From assembly GCA_002286855.1 (NCBI GenBank), contig NRSV01000041.1:248001-312000 (forward strand): 64,000 bases of DNA, read 5' to 3'. Of the stretch, positions 1 through 11,438 are shown one piece after another. Origin of the DNA: Bipolaris cookei. Taxonomy: Eukaryota; Ascomycota; Dothideomycetes; Pleosporales; Pleosporaceae. The translations under genes and the position numbers were made by a program. Every line of letters starts with the position of its first letter. Within the stretch, counting starts at the first letter, position 1. A model generated the notes under the pieces. It was given only the letters and a program-made list of their open reading frames with translations. It was not told the origin of the DNA and did no database searches.

Positions 1-703
1 GTGATGTTCCAATAGAAGAGACATTGCGGTGATGTGGCTGTGATAGGGTCTGGGTGAAAGAGAGGTGCTGGGAGAGAAAAGACTGGTTGGTTGTGAGGAA
101 GGAATTTACTGGGACTGCAGGGAGTGGTGGACTGGGGGGTGGGGGATGTAATGGCGCCAGCTTTCTCTGCACCAGGACGCCGCGGGCAGCAGGAAAGGCC
201 TTGTCTACCTCAAAGGGGAGGTTGACGACATGGGTAGTGCCAGACAGGAAGAAGACGTGGGCCTGGGACCTGAGGAAAACGACAAGGGCGCGGGAGCGGA
301 GCTCGACTGTGGCGGGTGCATTGTTGACTGGAGCTGTTGGATCCGTAGCCGGCTGGGTGCCCTGGGTGAGGAAGCTTTGGGAATGATGGTTGGCATTCTG
401 AGCCGGTGTGCTCTGTGTCCTGTCTGCAAGTCTATGAGCGGGCTCATCGACGACAAACCAAGTGAGAAGGGCGTGCTTCAATGGCTCTTTTTCGACTTCA
501 AAGTTGAACGCCTTGCGCACAAGGCCGCCGTGTGACCAGACGACATGGTGCTTGGTGGTGACGAGCTCGTCGCGCGGGCCGTCGTCGGTGTATATGTGCC
601 AGGCATAGTCGACGTGGGTGCTGTCTTCGGTCAAGATGCCCTCTTGTACCAGATACGACCAGGCGGATGGCTTGTGGACGCCGATGGAGCAGAGAGAGGC
701 CAT
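1..703 (-). CDS. apc1: APC1 (anaphase-promoting complex subunit 1), N-terminal part, cut by window edge
   Basis: The minus strand is open from an ATG at 703 to the window edge, giving 234 codons with no stop, so only the amino-terminal part is present. The start reads MASLCSIGVHKPSAW and continues with a segment ending in VVWSHGGLVRK. These match the fungal APC1/BimE amino terminus (SLGVH.PSA..YL motif, then a VVWS.G...R motif). APC1 is the scaffold of the anaphase-promoting complex, the ubiquitin ligase that drives mitotic exit in the nucleus. A proline-rich, low-complexity stretch follows around residues 100-210, as expected of the linker in the N-terminal WD40-like region. It is divergent with the Nup37-like gene, with only 210 bp between the two start codons. 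The family call rests on remembered motif similarity; the C-terminal repeats lie outside the window. Confidence 0.8.
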   Translation of the reverse strand, partial: MASLCSIGVHKPSAWSYLVQEGILTEDSTHVDYAWHIYTDDGPRDELVTTKHHVVWSHGGLVRKAFNFEVEKEPLKHALLTWFVVDEPAHRLADRTQSTPAQNANHHSQSFLTQGTQPATDPTAPVNNAPATVELRSRALVVFLRSQAHVFFLSGTTHVVNLPFEVDKAFPAARGVLVQRKLAPLHPPPPSPPLPAVPVNSFLTTNQSFLSQHLSFTQTLSQPHHRNVSSIGTS

Positions 704-913
704 GGCGACGCTCGTCTGGCCATATGGGCAACACCTGGGCCTGGTGCGGGGGCGGGGTGGTTAGTTGCCGGGGCCTGGTGGTGGTGGTATGTCTCTTTGT
801 TGGTGACGCGCTATGGCCGTGCCTCCAGCGCGTCTTGCCCGAAATGTTCAACCTCCGCATCACCTCCGACCTTCCTTCACTCGTTCCCTCCCATACACAC
901 CGTCCCTGTCGCC
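704..913. promoter_or_regulatory. Compact divergent promoter between APC1 and the Nup37-like gene
   Basis: Only 210 bp separate the two start codons, so both promoters and both 5' leaders must share this segment. It contains a run of GTGG repeats near 777-790. No TATA box stands out. Shared regulation is inferred from the spacing alone. Confidence 0.6.
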
Positions 914-2962
914 ATGGAGCCCATCGTCGCCACAAAGGGCAAGCTGACCCAGCTGAGGTGATTTTATATTGCCTTCCATTTTTTGGTACTGCCACTGACC
1001 ATGCCGCTGTCTAGGTATGAGCTTCAGCATCGCGTCCTCACCTCGGCCGTCTACCCTGTGAGAGCTCCCAATGGGTCCGCCATTGTTCTCTATGGCCACG
1101 AGACTGGCGTCGGCATTCTCTGGAGAGGCGGCAAGTGGCTCAAACAGTCGACGCCTCAACCTCAACAGCCAGCCAAGCCGCCCAAGGTCAACGGCACCAG
1201 CGGCGATGCCATCATGATCATCGACTCGGACGACGACGCGCCTGCAAAAGCCACCCCTCAACCCCCACCCAAGGCTGAGTTCGAGGTGGACGACGAGGAG
1301 CTTGACCCAGACCAGCCTTACCCGTCAATCGTCCAGCACGTCTCGTTGTCCCTCAGCACCCAAGTCCGTCACATCGCCGTGCCCCAGATACCTCATGCGT
1401 CTGCTCTGCGCCCAGGAGACACCACACCGCCCATATTCAGCAAGAGCATTATTTTCACGGTCGCATGCGCAGACTCTACCGTGCGCCTAATCACGCTGCC
1501 ATTGAGCCCCCCTCCGAATGCGGCCAAGGCTAGTCCATTCAGTTTAACGTCGCAGTTTGGCGAGGAGATTATCAAGATTCAAGGCCACCAGAGCATCCCT
1601 AGGGGTGTCACCATGACTTGGACTTCCAGGGATGCGCCTAGTGTATTAGAAGATGCAGAAGGCGACATGGACATCGATGGTGAGGGAGAAACCGGTACGA
1701 CACCCAGTGGCCGACGTCGCAAGCAACAGTCGCGCCCGCGCTCCCAACCGCGTGGTGAGGAAGGCTTCGACCTACTCGTGGCATCGCATTCTGCAGAGCT
1801 AGGAGGCCTGCTGAGGATCTTCCGCTTTGAGCTGTCTGAGACGGCGCTCAAAGTCGCACACCCTGTCGTACCATGCAAGACGCTCACCCTGCGCAAACCC
1901 GCATCCCGAGTCGCTTTCAATACCGCCCAATATCCGAAGCGTCGACATTCCCAATTGCTCATTACCGATTCCACGGGCACTGCACGGATATACGACCCAT
2001 TTGCTGCACCCAATCGCAAGCAACGAATGAGTGGCGCTTCCTCTGAGCCAGGTGCCTTTGTAACTACATTGAGGACAGCATTCGAGCCTGTAAAGAATGT
2101 TACACTTACGCCTCCGGTCCTCGCTTCACGCAAAGCCATAGTCGATGCCGCCTGGGCCTCGGATGGCCGTCATATCATTGCCCTGTTGGCAGACGGCGAA
2201 TGGGGAGTCTGGGATGTTGATCGGTCTGGCCCAAATCCGCCAGCAGATCCTTCAGTCTTCTCTCTACGAGGTTATGTTGGAACATCAGAAAAAGACGCAA
2301 GTAGCAGTGGCCCTTCCAGCCCGAAACGCGCCAGTCGCAACTCATTAGCCCCCATGACACCCAACACACGCCGCAGAAAGGAAGAAGCGCTGTTCCAAGG
2401 AACCTCAACGAGCTCGGCTGTTGTAACGCGTGGTGGCATCTCCGTTGCCACCTTGCCATCGGCCAATGGCACCTCAGAAGACTCGGTCATCATCTGGTAC
2501 GGCTCAGAGATTTACAGGATAGCAGACCTCGCCAAGTTCCGGGCTCGCACTGTCTCTGCTAGCAATGGCAGCTCATTGCCCGGCCCCGGTCTGCAAATCC
2601 AAGACGTGTCACTCTGCGGAGAAGCCATCACCTCTGTCTGCCAGTTTGACACCACGACACAGGCCTCACGTATGGCCGTTGCAAGAGACACACTTATATC
2701 ATTGGAGCATCGCCTCGTCATCTCTGCAAACACTAATCAACCTCTCGGACGAGACATGGACGCCGTGTTTGCACGCGAACAACTCGAGGAGGAAACAACC
2801 ACCAGAACCGACCAGGCATTACTCACTCACGGTGAGCTAGACCTTGGTGGTATGGACAGAATGCTCGACAGCATGGAAAGCAGCGTCACCAATGGTGCTG
2901 TTTCAAAGAACTTGACAGCAGGTGGACCTCGCAAAGTCCTTTTTGCATCCTCTGCAGCTTAA
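914..2962 (+). CDS. WD40-type nucleoporin, Nup37-like
   Basis: Two exons, 914-957 and 1015-2962, are joined across a 57 nt intron (donor GTGATT, acceptor CTAG), giving 663 residues. The first exon encodes MEPIVATKGKLTQLR and restores a start upstream of the long frame. The protein has beta-propeller-like segments (VACADSTVRLITLPL, the segment around LLITDSTGTARIYDP, and LLADGEWGVWDVD) separated by acidic and serine-rich linkers. This layout resembles the fungal Nup37 nucleoporins, which belong to the Nup107-160 (Y) complex of the nuclear pore and are longer than animal Nup37. The identification comes from memory of the fungal family, particularly the LADGEWG.WD motif, so a generic WD40 protein remains possible. 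It is divergent from APC1. Confidence 0.6.
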
Positions 2963-3835
2963 CCGCAGTACATCAATACCCCAAGACAGCACGCGACACA
3001 AAGCTCGCCGTTTGTTGAACCGTTGGATATTTGAAGCCTTGTTTGTGATGTCCCAAAAAATAATCCAATTTCCTTATCACGATCAGCTCCTCTACCCTCT
3101 TACCGTAAGCATCCCTACATTCCTCACCTCCCCTCTCAGTCCTTCCTCTCTCTCCTTGCCTTCCGCATACAAAATTTCCAAATTTCAAACTTCGCGGCCT
3201 AAGGTGGAGCTCAGCGACAAGACCCATTCCTGCTGCTCAGTATAGCCCTTGCGAGATATCAACTCAAGTCTCCCCACACCAGTCGCCGACGATATATCGC
3301 TTGTCCTCCCTTCCTCTCGTAGGTTGGATGGTAAAGCCTAAGTCGTCTGGATAGCTGGTGGGAGGCGTGCACTCGATCTACTTGATTCCCCCTTGACTAC
3401 AATCACCTTTCTTCCTTTTTTAATCCCTTTTGTCTTGCTTGCGCCAAGTCTCCTCCACTTTTTTGTACTCTAGCCGGTTGTGCGACCTTATTAGGGGAAG
3501 TGCAATGTCCGGTGAGGACGGGTACGGTGGGTGTGATGAGGGTGTGGGGGAGATGGAAGGGGGAAGACGGGTGATTTGGGGGGAAAAGTAGAGTGCGACA
3601 TTTTTCGTCTTTGTATGTTGAAATCGTGATGTCGTGAACAGCGAGGTACGAACTTGTGCAAGTTGACTTGGTGGTCCTGTATTTTATCTTATGATATCAG
3701 CAAGTCAATATGTAAATATTATCATGTCTACGAGTTGGAGAAAAGTATGCCATTTTAGATCAAAACAAACATATGATTCTAGTAATTGACGCAAAAACTA
3801 AGAAACCCATTCCACCAAGATGACTCAAATGCACC
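2963..3835. other. Convergent 3' intergenic region
   Basis: This 873 bp lies between the stops of the Nup37-like gene (plus) and the GTPase gene (minus). It contains a pyrimidine-rich tract around 3090-3165 and AT-rich sequence from about 3670 to 3785, presumably the 3' UTRs and polyadenylation regions. No coding potential was recognised. Confidence 0.6.
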
Positions 3836-6544
3836 CTACACATCCTCAATTACCCTCCCAACAAACCCTTCCAGCCCGGCCATACCCTTTACACCCCTCT
3901 CATTCCCACCTGATATCCCCGGCCCTCCACCCGGCATAACTAGCACCCTAGCACCCACCTCTACAAACTCCCGCGAAGCAATAAATTGGAATGTAACAAC
4001 AACACACGGAGGCTCACTCTCCGCAGCATCCAGCTGATCCTCCGTCTCACTATCAAACCCGAACCCAAACCCAAACCCATCTTCGTCATCGTCAGCAGCA
4101 TTCCGATCTACACTGCTAGGCTGAACAGCCGGAGACTCAGCAGCCACAGAAACGACTTTGGACGATGCCCTGACACTAGCAATATACACGATAACCGCGC
4201 TTCCGACGCCAAGGCCCCTAACACCCTGCGCTTGCTTGTCTTCAAATCGCACGCGAATAACTTTGTGCGCCTTGGGCTCGCGAGCTACAAGTACCATACC
4301 TTTTCTGATACGATTGATAGATGTGCTGACCATGGGCGAATCTACCGGCATGATACCCATGGTGCCTACTTGACCCGCCAGCAGTGTCCGCACCGGCAAT
4401 CGGAGATTACGGAGCGATGTGATGCGGACGCGGCGCCACTCGCTGTGACTCTCGCGCAGCGAGGCGTTTTTAGACTTTGTGGTGAGGGCGCCTGGGAAGG
4501 ATCGGGATTGGGTTATCAGGGGCTTTCGGCTTGGTCGCGCGCTGCCGCTGTCGCTGTCGTCGGAACTGACATCGGCAGGGTATGGACCCAGTAGTAATGC
4601 ATCTCCGATTGATAATGAGCCGTAGCGGATGTAACCGCCAATGATGGCGCATTGCTCGTCCGGAGCGCCCATACCCACGCTGTAGACATCCTCAATGTAG
4701 AAAAGCGGCGATGGCGACTCAGGCAGTGGCTGTTCTGGCTGTTTGGGCATAGGAAGCTTACGCAGGAACGCATGCAGTTTCTGTATGCCTGTTCCTTTGA
4801 CTGCACTGGTGAGCACTACAGGTACTGCTGCGAGAGGGGAGTCTTCCAGCAAGCAAAGTGTTTTTTCAGTCTCTTCAAGATCGGCTGCTTCGACTGTATG
4901 CAAGTCGGCTTCCAAAACTGACGTCGATGAGTCAGTGATGAGACAAGGCTTCCTATTGTGCTCTCTCAGAGCAGAAAAGAGTTTGACCAAAGTACTTTTC
5001 AGTCCGTTCTTGGTAGCAAGATCATACTTGGTGATGATGATCACAAGCGGTAACTCCAGAGCAAGACATAGTTCCAAGTGTGCATGGGAAAGGTCGAGAT
5101 CCGCCGCAGCTGGTCCAAGCAATTCTTCTGACCTGGACGATGCTCCGAGCTTGCCAGAGGAGTCTTCTATATTATCTGCAGGGACGCATAAAAGCGTCCA
5201 ATGCGGTTGCCTGCACTATATTAGCGCTATTCAAAATATGAAAATAGAGCAAACTAACCAGCCAACAATTCCACGAACAGTGGTGCGTCTGAACCGGGGG
5301 TGGCCGGCAGAGTCAGAGAGAAAGACAAGCCTGCCACTTTCTACAGACTCGACTGCGGCATGAATATCTATCCAGGATGAGACATCTCCAGACCCGTAGC
5401 TGATGACCTGTGTGTGATCGTCCGCGTCACGATATCCTATCAATTCTTGGGTGACGGAGCTGGTCATGCCCGATACAATCTCATGTCTATGTTTGAGCAG
5501 ACTGAGACGACTTTTCCCACGGCCATTATCTAATGTGGCGGTAGAAAGCGTTCCGAGTAGAGTGGATTTCCCAGACATAGTGGCTCCGGTGACTGACACC
5601 CGCATCTGCTCACTGGTAGCCTGTGGCGCCTTGGCTAGAGCTGCGTTGCTGTCTGCTGCATTTGACGTGTTCTCATAAGCGCCATGACGATCCTTTTTTG
5701 TGTGATCTACCAGATGCTGTTCCGGGCGCACTAGAGCCTCGGCGACCAATAGTTGTGATCTTTGTACTCTTTGCTGTGTAGTGCCTGCATCTTCAACCCA
5801 TTCACACTCGCCGACCGGGACCCTACGCAAGACTTCTACCCCACAGCCCAGACTCGCAGCCATGGCGCGTAAGTTGTTCAGACTCTCTTCCATCTCATCC
5901 TCTGCTAAACCGACAATGCTTCCGTCATCAGCGACACCAATCTCGTAGAGCGCGCCCTTGCTCTGCTCAAGCCCAGGGAGAAGCCGTTGTGGCATTTCAG
6001 GGCCTGAGAGGCGCGTATCGTCCGGAAAATGGGGAAGTACAGGAGCTGTCGATGAAGATATGTGATAAGGACATGACTGTTGCAATCGCCATAAGAGCTG
6101 CGTCGTCAGCTGCTCAAGACGATGCTGCTTTGACTGCGTAGAAGCCAACGGTGGAGGAGTATTTTGGATGAGGCCTGGCTCCGATACGCTACGGCCCACA
6201 GATCCTGGTATAGGAATATCACTTCGACGCGTAGACCCAGACATATGCCGACCAGTGGTGGCTCGAGTGAACGACCGTCGCCGCCTCAGAAGTAGATGCA
6301 GCTTATATTCTGTTGGACCATCCTGAGGCTCTGCCGCTAACCTAGTAACATTTGTATAGTTTACTGTATTTGCTAGAAGATCTCCGTGTGGTCCCTGCTG
6401 CTCGCCATCGCTGCTGATTCTCGAAAGAGGAGACTTGGTCTTTTGGTAGGTATTCGACGGTTCCGTCAGGTCGCCAACTGAAGTTGCCGCCCATGGTGAC
6501 GAAACGCGAGGCGGATCGGGGTCGAAAGTGAATATAGAAGCCAT
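3836..6544 (-). CDS. GTPBP1/GTPBP2-type translational GTPase
   Basis: Two exons on the minus strand, 6544-5259 and 5210-3836, are joined across a 48 nt intron (GTTAGT to GCAG); the splice completes a Trp codon and gives 886 residues. The first ~310 residues are poorly conserved. The G domain follows: P-loop GATMSGKST (about 320-328), switch II DSAGH (about 411-415) and the base-specificity motif TKYD (489-492). A beta-barrel domain II follows, with the segment VGTMGIMP and a later segment MVLVAREP. TKxD in place of NKxD is normal for the GTPBP1 family. These are EF1A-like GTPases linked in animals to mRNA surveillance and ribosome rescue; the role in fungi is inferred. A glycine-phenylalanine repeat (GFGFGFGF) lies near the C-terminus. 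The start at 6544 is the first ATG of the frame. Confidence 0.82.
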
Positions 6545-9500
6545 GTTGTTGGGGTTGTAGCTGAGTGCGACTGGAAACGTCCAGCTTTCTACGTATTAGT
6601 TGGGATGATCTGAAATGTTCCAAACTTGTCAGATGGTGTGTTAAGGTGTTCTTTTAGCAGAGACAGTGTATAAATGTGGTAATGATCGCGAATTAGTGTG
6701 TAAGAAGTGCGTCCGGAATAATTGCGATAAAAGAGGAAGCATTTTGACGGGCGTAGAGCACAAGTAATGGGTGAGACTTCGTCAACCGATAGCTAGAACC
6801 AGCTCGTTGGGAGCTGCGTGAAGATGCCAATGAGGCGATCACAGACTGAAGGAAGACATTAGTATATCCGAGTCAGTAAAATGGTGAAGCAGGTGACGGC
6901 AAGCGATATGGTGGCATAAGACGGTCATCAAAGGTTACAAGTATCAACTTGTCGTGATGTTAGCCATTGGTCCGAGCTCGGGGCTGCGGGGAGTCACCGT
7001 TCAGTGGGGCAAGCCATCATCTATCGTTGCTAGGCTCCCGTGTGAATCGTGGCAAGACGCAACGCCCTTCTATCGCCCTTTGGCTGCGTATTTGAGTGCA
7101 CAGATCCGTATGAGTTTCGTGGTCACTTGCTCTGGGTTGGTGCCATAAATATGCCATTGTCATCATCTCCCAAAGCAAAAGGACTGCTAAAGCATTCACA
7201 TCACCCATGTTCGTCGGATTGAAGCGCCTTTCTACCTTCTTGTACCTCAAGTTTCATCTGAAACTATTGTAGGAACACCAGGTCTGATTGTACTACAGTA
7301 CTGTGGAGTCAACTAGTGACTCCTCCCTAGATCTCGCTGGAGTTGCGTAGCATTGCGGCGCAGTAGATGTTATGCACTCGGGGGCCCAGATCTTGCCTGA
7401 CTTCTGTACCCGTCACAGTGGGTTCTTGACCGGAAAACCGGCAAGTCAACAATGCTCCAGACCGTCGTCGTTGTGAACATCCCGTAATACCCCAGGAGAC
7501 AAAACAGGCCGAAGTATGGGCACGTATTGGTCACTCATGTCTACTTTTGAGCTTCGGTGGCACTAACATGCATCAGCATCCACTGTAGGAGCCAAAGAAA
7601 CAATAGTTCTAGTAAATGATTCCAGGGGTTGATGCAGTACTTGTTTAGTAAACAGAGACCAAAAGGTTTAGTAGGGAGACATTGATTGGCTGTGACGTTG
7701 TCTCTTTTTTGCATGAAGCAGGTATTGCGGCACAGTCAATTCGGCGCTGTTTCACTGAAATTTTTCTTCGTACTCATATGCGCCACTGGTAGTATGTTCC
7801 GAAGCTGCCAGCGATGAGCACATAACTGAGATATGCTGACTGCATAGCACAGCACATACAGATCGAAGATGTCGATGCCGATGCAACCACCACATTCAAG
7901 TCGCGGCCGGCAGCAGTAGCGGCCAAAGAGGCAGCAACCAGCATACCGCTTTCGGCCGTATCGTACCCCATTACGTCTATAATTGCGGGTCTCCTAGGTC
8001 GCACTGCAGTAGCAGGCAGTCTCTTGCAACCATCGACTACTTGCTGCCGTTTCGTCTCACAATCAACCATCTCCACGCGAAGGCCGCTTCCTTGCAAGCG
8101 CCGTGGCCGTTTATAGTCAGCGAACGGCAACTGGTATTGGCTGGCTTTCTCGACTGTAGCACGGCAGCCTGTCTGGAGCAGCATAGCCAACAACCGAGTA
8201 AGTATCTACAAACTAAATCCATGGTTCTGGGGTCTGGTGTAACCAGGGAACATGCAGGTAAGCCTCGTGCGCCGCCCACGAGGTCACCACATGGGTTGTA
8301 TACTCGGGCCATTGCTCCCTCGCGCGATGGGTTACCACGCGAGCGAGTATGCAAGTCAGTTATTGGCGATTCAATCGCCGTCATGGTCTGGCTGCAGTGA
8401 CCGTGTCAAGTCTCCGCCAGGGAACGGGTCGCCTATAATGAGCTTCACAGGCTTCTCTACCCTAGTGTATATCACCTGTGGCGCGGAGTCCCAGAGATGC
8501 ACATCCAGTTCGGTTCTGGAGAGATTCCCGGCGCCCTTTGCGCGTCTGTATCACCTTGTCAAGGCGCTTAACACGAGATGAGGCTGGCCCCCACCTGTCC
8601 CGACTCCCCCCTAGGATATACTTAACGCACGCATGCACATACTTACTGTGATACCGTCGCTCGGTCAAGATCGTATGATACAGACGTAGCGAATATCCAT
8701 CACTTCTTGGCCGCACCATGTGCATTTTCTTTCGTATCAGAGCGAACAATCAAGGCCATCGTAATGTGGGGCCTCCTTCAGGCGACCGACCATACGACTC
8801 TAGAACATACGACTCAGACGTTTTGAGATGGGCCAAGTCGACAAGAGTTGCTACTTACTGTGCCGTCGGCGATTACCCCCTGACACGGTGCATAGTCCGG
8901 CAATGAGAAAAAAAACATCCCATGGACGACTGTTTTGCGCCATTCGCTGGGTGTGCGCAAGAAAGGAAAAAAGTGGGCAGTAAGATATCTGGGTCGCGGC
9001 ACTCTCGGTCTCTGCACAACGGCGGAGCTTGGTCGCAATATCACCAGGGCCCCCTTCTATCAAACTTGTCAATCACATGCTGTATTTTAACGTCATAACC
9101 GGCTACCGGATAATGTCCGGCGATTTTACCGCGCTTGTTCAGCCCGCCAGAGGTCTCATATCCGAGTGTGGGAACTCTTTCTTCGCCTGATGATACATGT
9201 CGTCTGTCGGGTAACTAACTCTCTTCGCGCCATGTCTGTCTGTCTCTCTCTTTCTCTGCGGGAGCTTGGGTCGAGGGATCAAGTGACTGTCATCCTTCCC
9301 GCGCAGCCGCTCCCCCGCCGGCTTGACCCTTGCAACGCTTCTCGCCTTAAAGTCCACACGTCAGCAGAGGACTCGGGTCAGCATGTTGCGGTGGGGCCAG
9401 AGTGGGTGGAAAATAGCCAAGACCCCTCTCCCTCGGCGCGTCTGTTCAATATCAAGCCTGAACCACCTGGACCGAGATCCCGAGTAGTTAACAATCGGAA

Positions 9501-11438
9501 ACTACTATTGCGCACAGCACTCAAGCGCGCATAACCAAGGGGTGGATTCCGAGGCTCTGGTTCCGATGGAGGCCCTGAGAATCTGCAGGGTAGCCGTCCG
9601 GTTTGCTGTGTAGGAGAGAAGAAGTCTTGCGCCAGTCGAGATAGCTGCCATCGGCTCCTGGATGTAGTACTGCGGTCCGCCCTCGTAACTTCGCCTGATG
9701 GCCAATGAGCGCCGCTACAGCGACCATATCTGTTCGCAGATTCCTATTCGAGACTCAACCGCGAGGCGCGGTCTTCAGCTGCAGTGACGGTCTTGGCAGC
9801 ATGCACGCTGAAGCTTCAATCACCGTGTCGACGCAACTGGCGTCGAGCGACGCTGAACTATGTACCACTCAAGTTGTGTGTCAGACCGGAAATGCCCGCG
9901 TCATCGGTGCTCTCCACCTATGCATGCATTTATGTACGCCATGCTGCGGTAGATTTGATGTTGCAACTGCCAGCCCGCAACCCCCGATAGCCACCCACGC
10001 AACGCGGCTAACGGCTTCCGAGACAAGGACGACGTTTAAGGCAGTTAGTTCTAGTAAGTATTGTCCCGCTGCCCGGTGACGAACAGGGCGACGACCAGCC
10101 CAGGGAATATTGCATACAGTATGTATGTACAACCAACGGATGGCGGCACTGCAGAGATGCTCATGTCCCAACGGCATGGTTCACTTGCGCACGGTAGTCG
10201 CGCATGCCATGGTTGCTGACTCTAGGAGGCTCCGGATACAGTCAGAAGAAAAACGTGCTGCGCCTGATTGGAACCCTCGCCGTCATCGCTTCACGGCTGG
10301 CCGCTCGCCTGGGCGATGGATGCGCTGCTCCTGTACGAGGCCTCTCCCGCCCTCAAGTCGTGGCGACAACGGCCCGCTCGTCTGATCGTTACTCGAATCT
10401 GACAGAGGGGCCGTGCGGCCTTTTGGTCGACAGCCTCGCCCGCCTGGCCTTGGCTAATGTAATGCAGTGTGAAAATGAGTCTGGAATTGTTGGTGCGCAT
10501 GCCCTTGAAATTACGTCCAAGCGAATTCGCGCTTTTCGAGTCTACTCGACGGTAATTCAGTCGCTGAATAAGTCTATACCTCGGCATTGCCTAAATTTTT
10601 GCTATGTCGGTTTAGCGTCGACGGTGCGTTTTTTTTTGGCACAAGCTCCTTTTGCAGACCCTGGGCTGAGATGGTAGACTGTGTCAGCAGCATAGATGTG
10701 TTTTTAAGAACCAAATAGCCGGGTTGATCCATGGGGGGCAGGGGAAGAATCCCCAAGCAGCAAGTGTTCCGTGTTCCTGCTTTGCTGGTTCCTGCAAAAA
10801 ATCCTCCCGCTGCGATCTCTCAGCGGACATGCGGCCACTCTACTTCCCCGAGGGCCGTCTTCCCCGCCACGCGATGCCAGGAATTCGACCCAACATGGTG
10901 CTTGTGTGAGCCATTGTGCGAAAGAATGTAGACATTCTAGACTCGACATCCCCTTGTCCCCTTGTCCCCAATTGTGTCCCATCTAAATTCCACGTACATG
11001 ATATCATAAGAACCAAAAACATGATGATAAACTGTGGTTTACAAGAAATATAAACCCATATGCATTGCTGGTCGCTGAACGCTTGATATATAACGCCTGT
11101 TGATGCTCCTGTTAGATCAGTAAATCCCCCCCTTCCCCCACAACTCGAGGATGCACAATGAGAAAACCGCACGCGCAAGGCTGGAATTGCGGTTGACAAG
11201 GCCCAATGCCTTGTCTTCCCGAGTGCCTCTCACTCGGCCAGCTAGCTTCTTCACAGAACATTGGGAGCTTCCCTTGCGCGTTAGCGTACTGATACACATC
11301 TCCGCTTCGAGGCATTGATAATCCGTGTTCCGGCATCTGATGATATCGGGATTGCGCCGACTACGTTTGCGCCTCATGGCTGCTTGCAGCAAGCTGGAGA
11401 TGCCTAGACAAATCGAACGTTGAGGCAAAGACCCCCGT
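6545..11438. other. 4.9 kb region without a recognisable gene
   Basis: The longest gene-poor stretch of the window lies between the start of the GTPase gene and the 3' end of the zinc-finger gene. Open frames up to about 157 codons occur on both strands, but none shows a recognisable domain, a consistent exon-intron pattern or protein-like composition. GC content looks similar to coding regions, so it is not an obvious AT-rich RIP island. It may hold a long promoter and 5' leader, non-coding RNA, or decayed sequence; I cannot tell which. Confidence 0.4.

Noticed and set aside
7774..8193. Minus-strand frame of 139 codons with a hydrophobic end
   Set aside because: No family match and no conserved-looking neighbours; competing frames on the other strand are as long.
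10204..10677. Plus-strand frame of 157 codons in the gene-poor region
   Set aside because: No motif or membrane pattern recognised; composition is like the other random frames there and there are no supporting introns.
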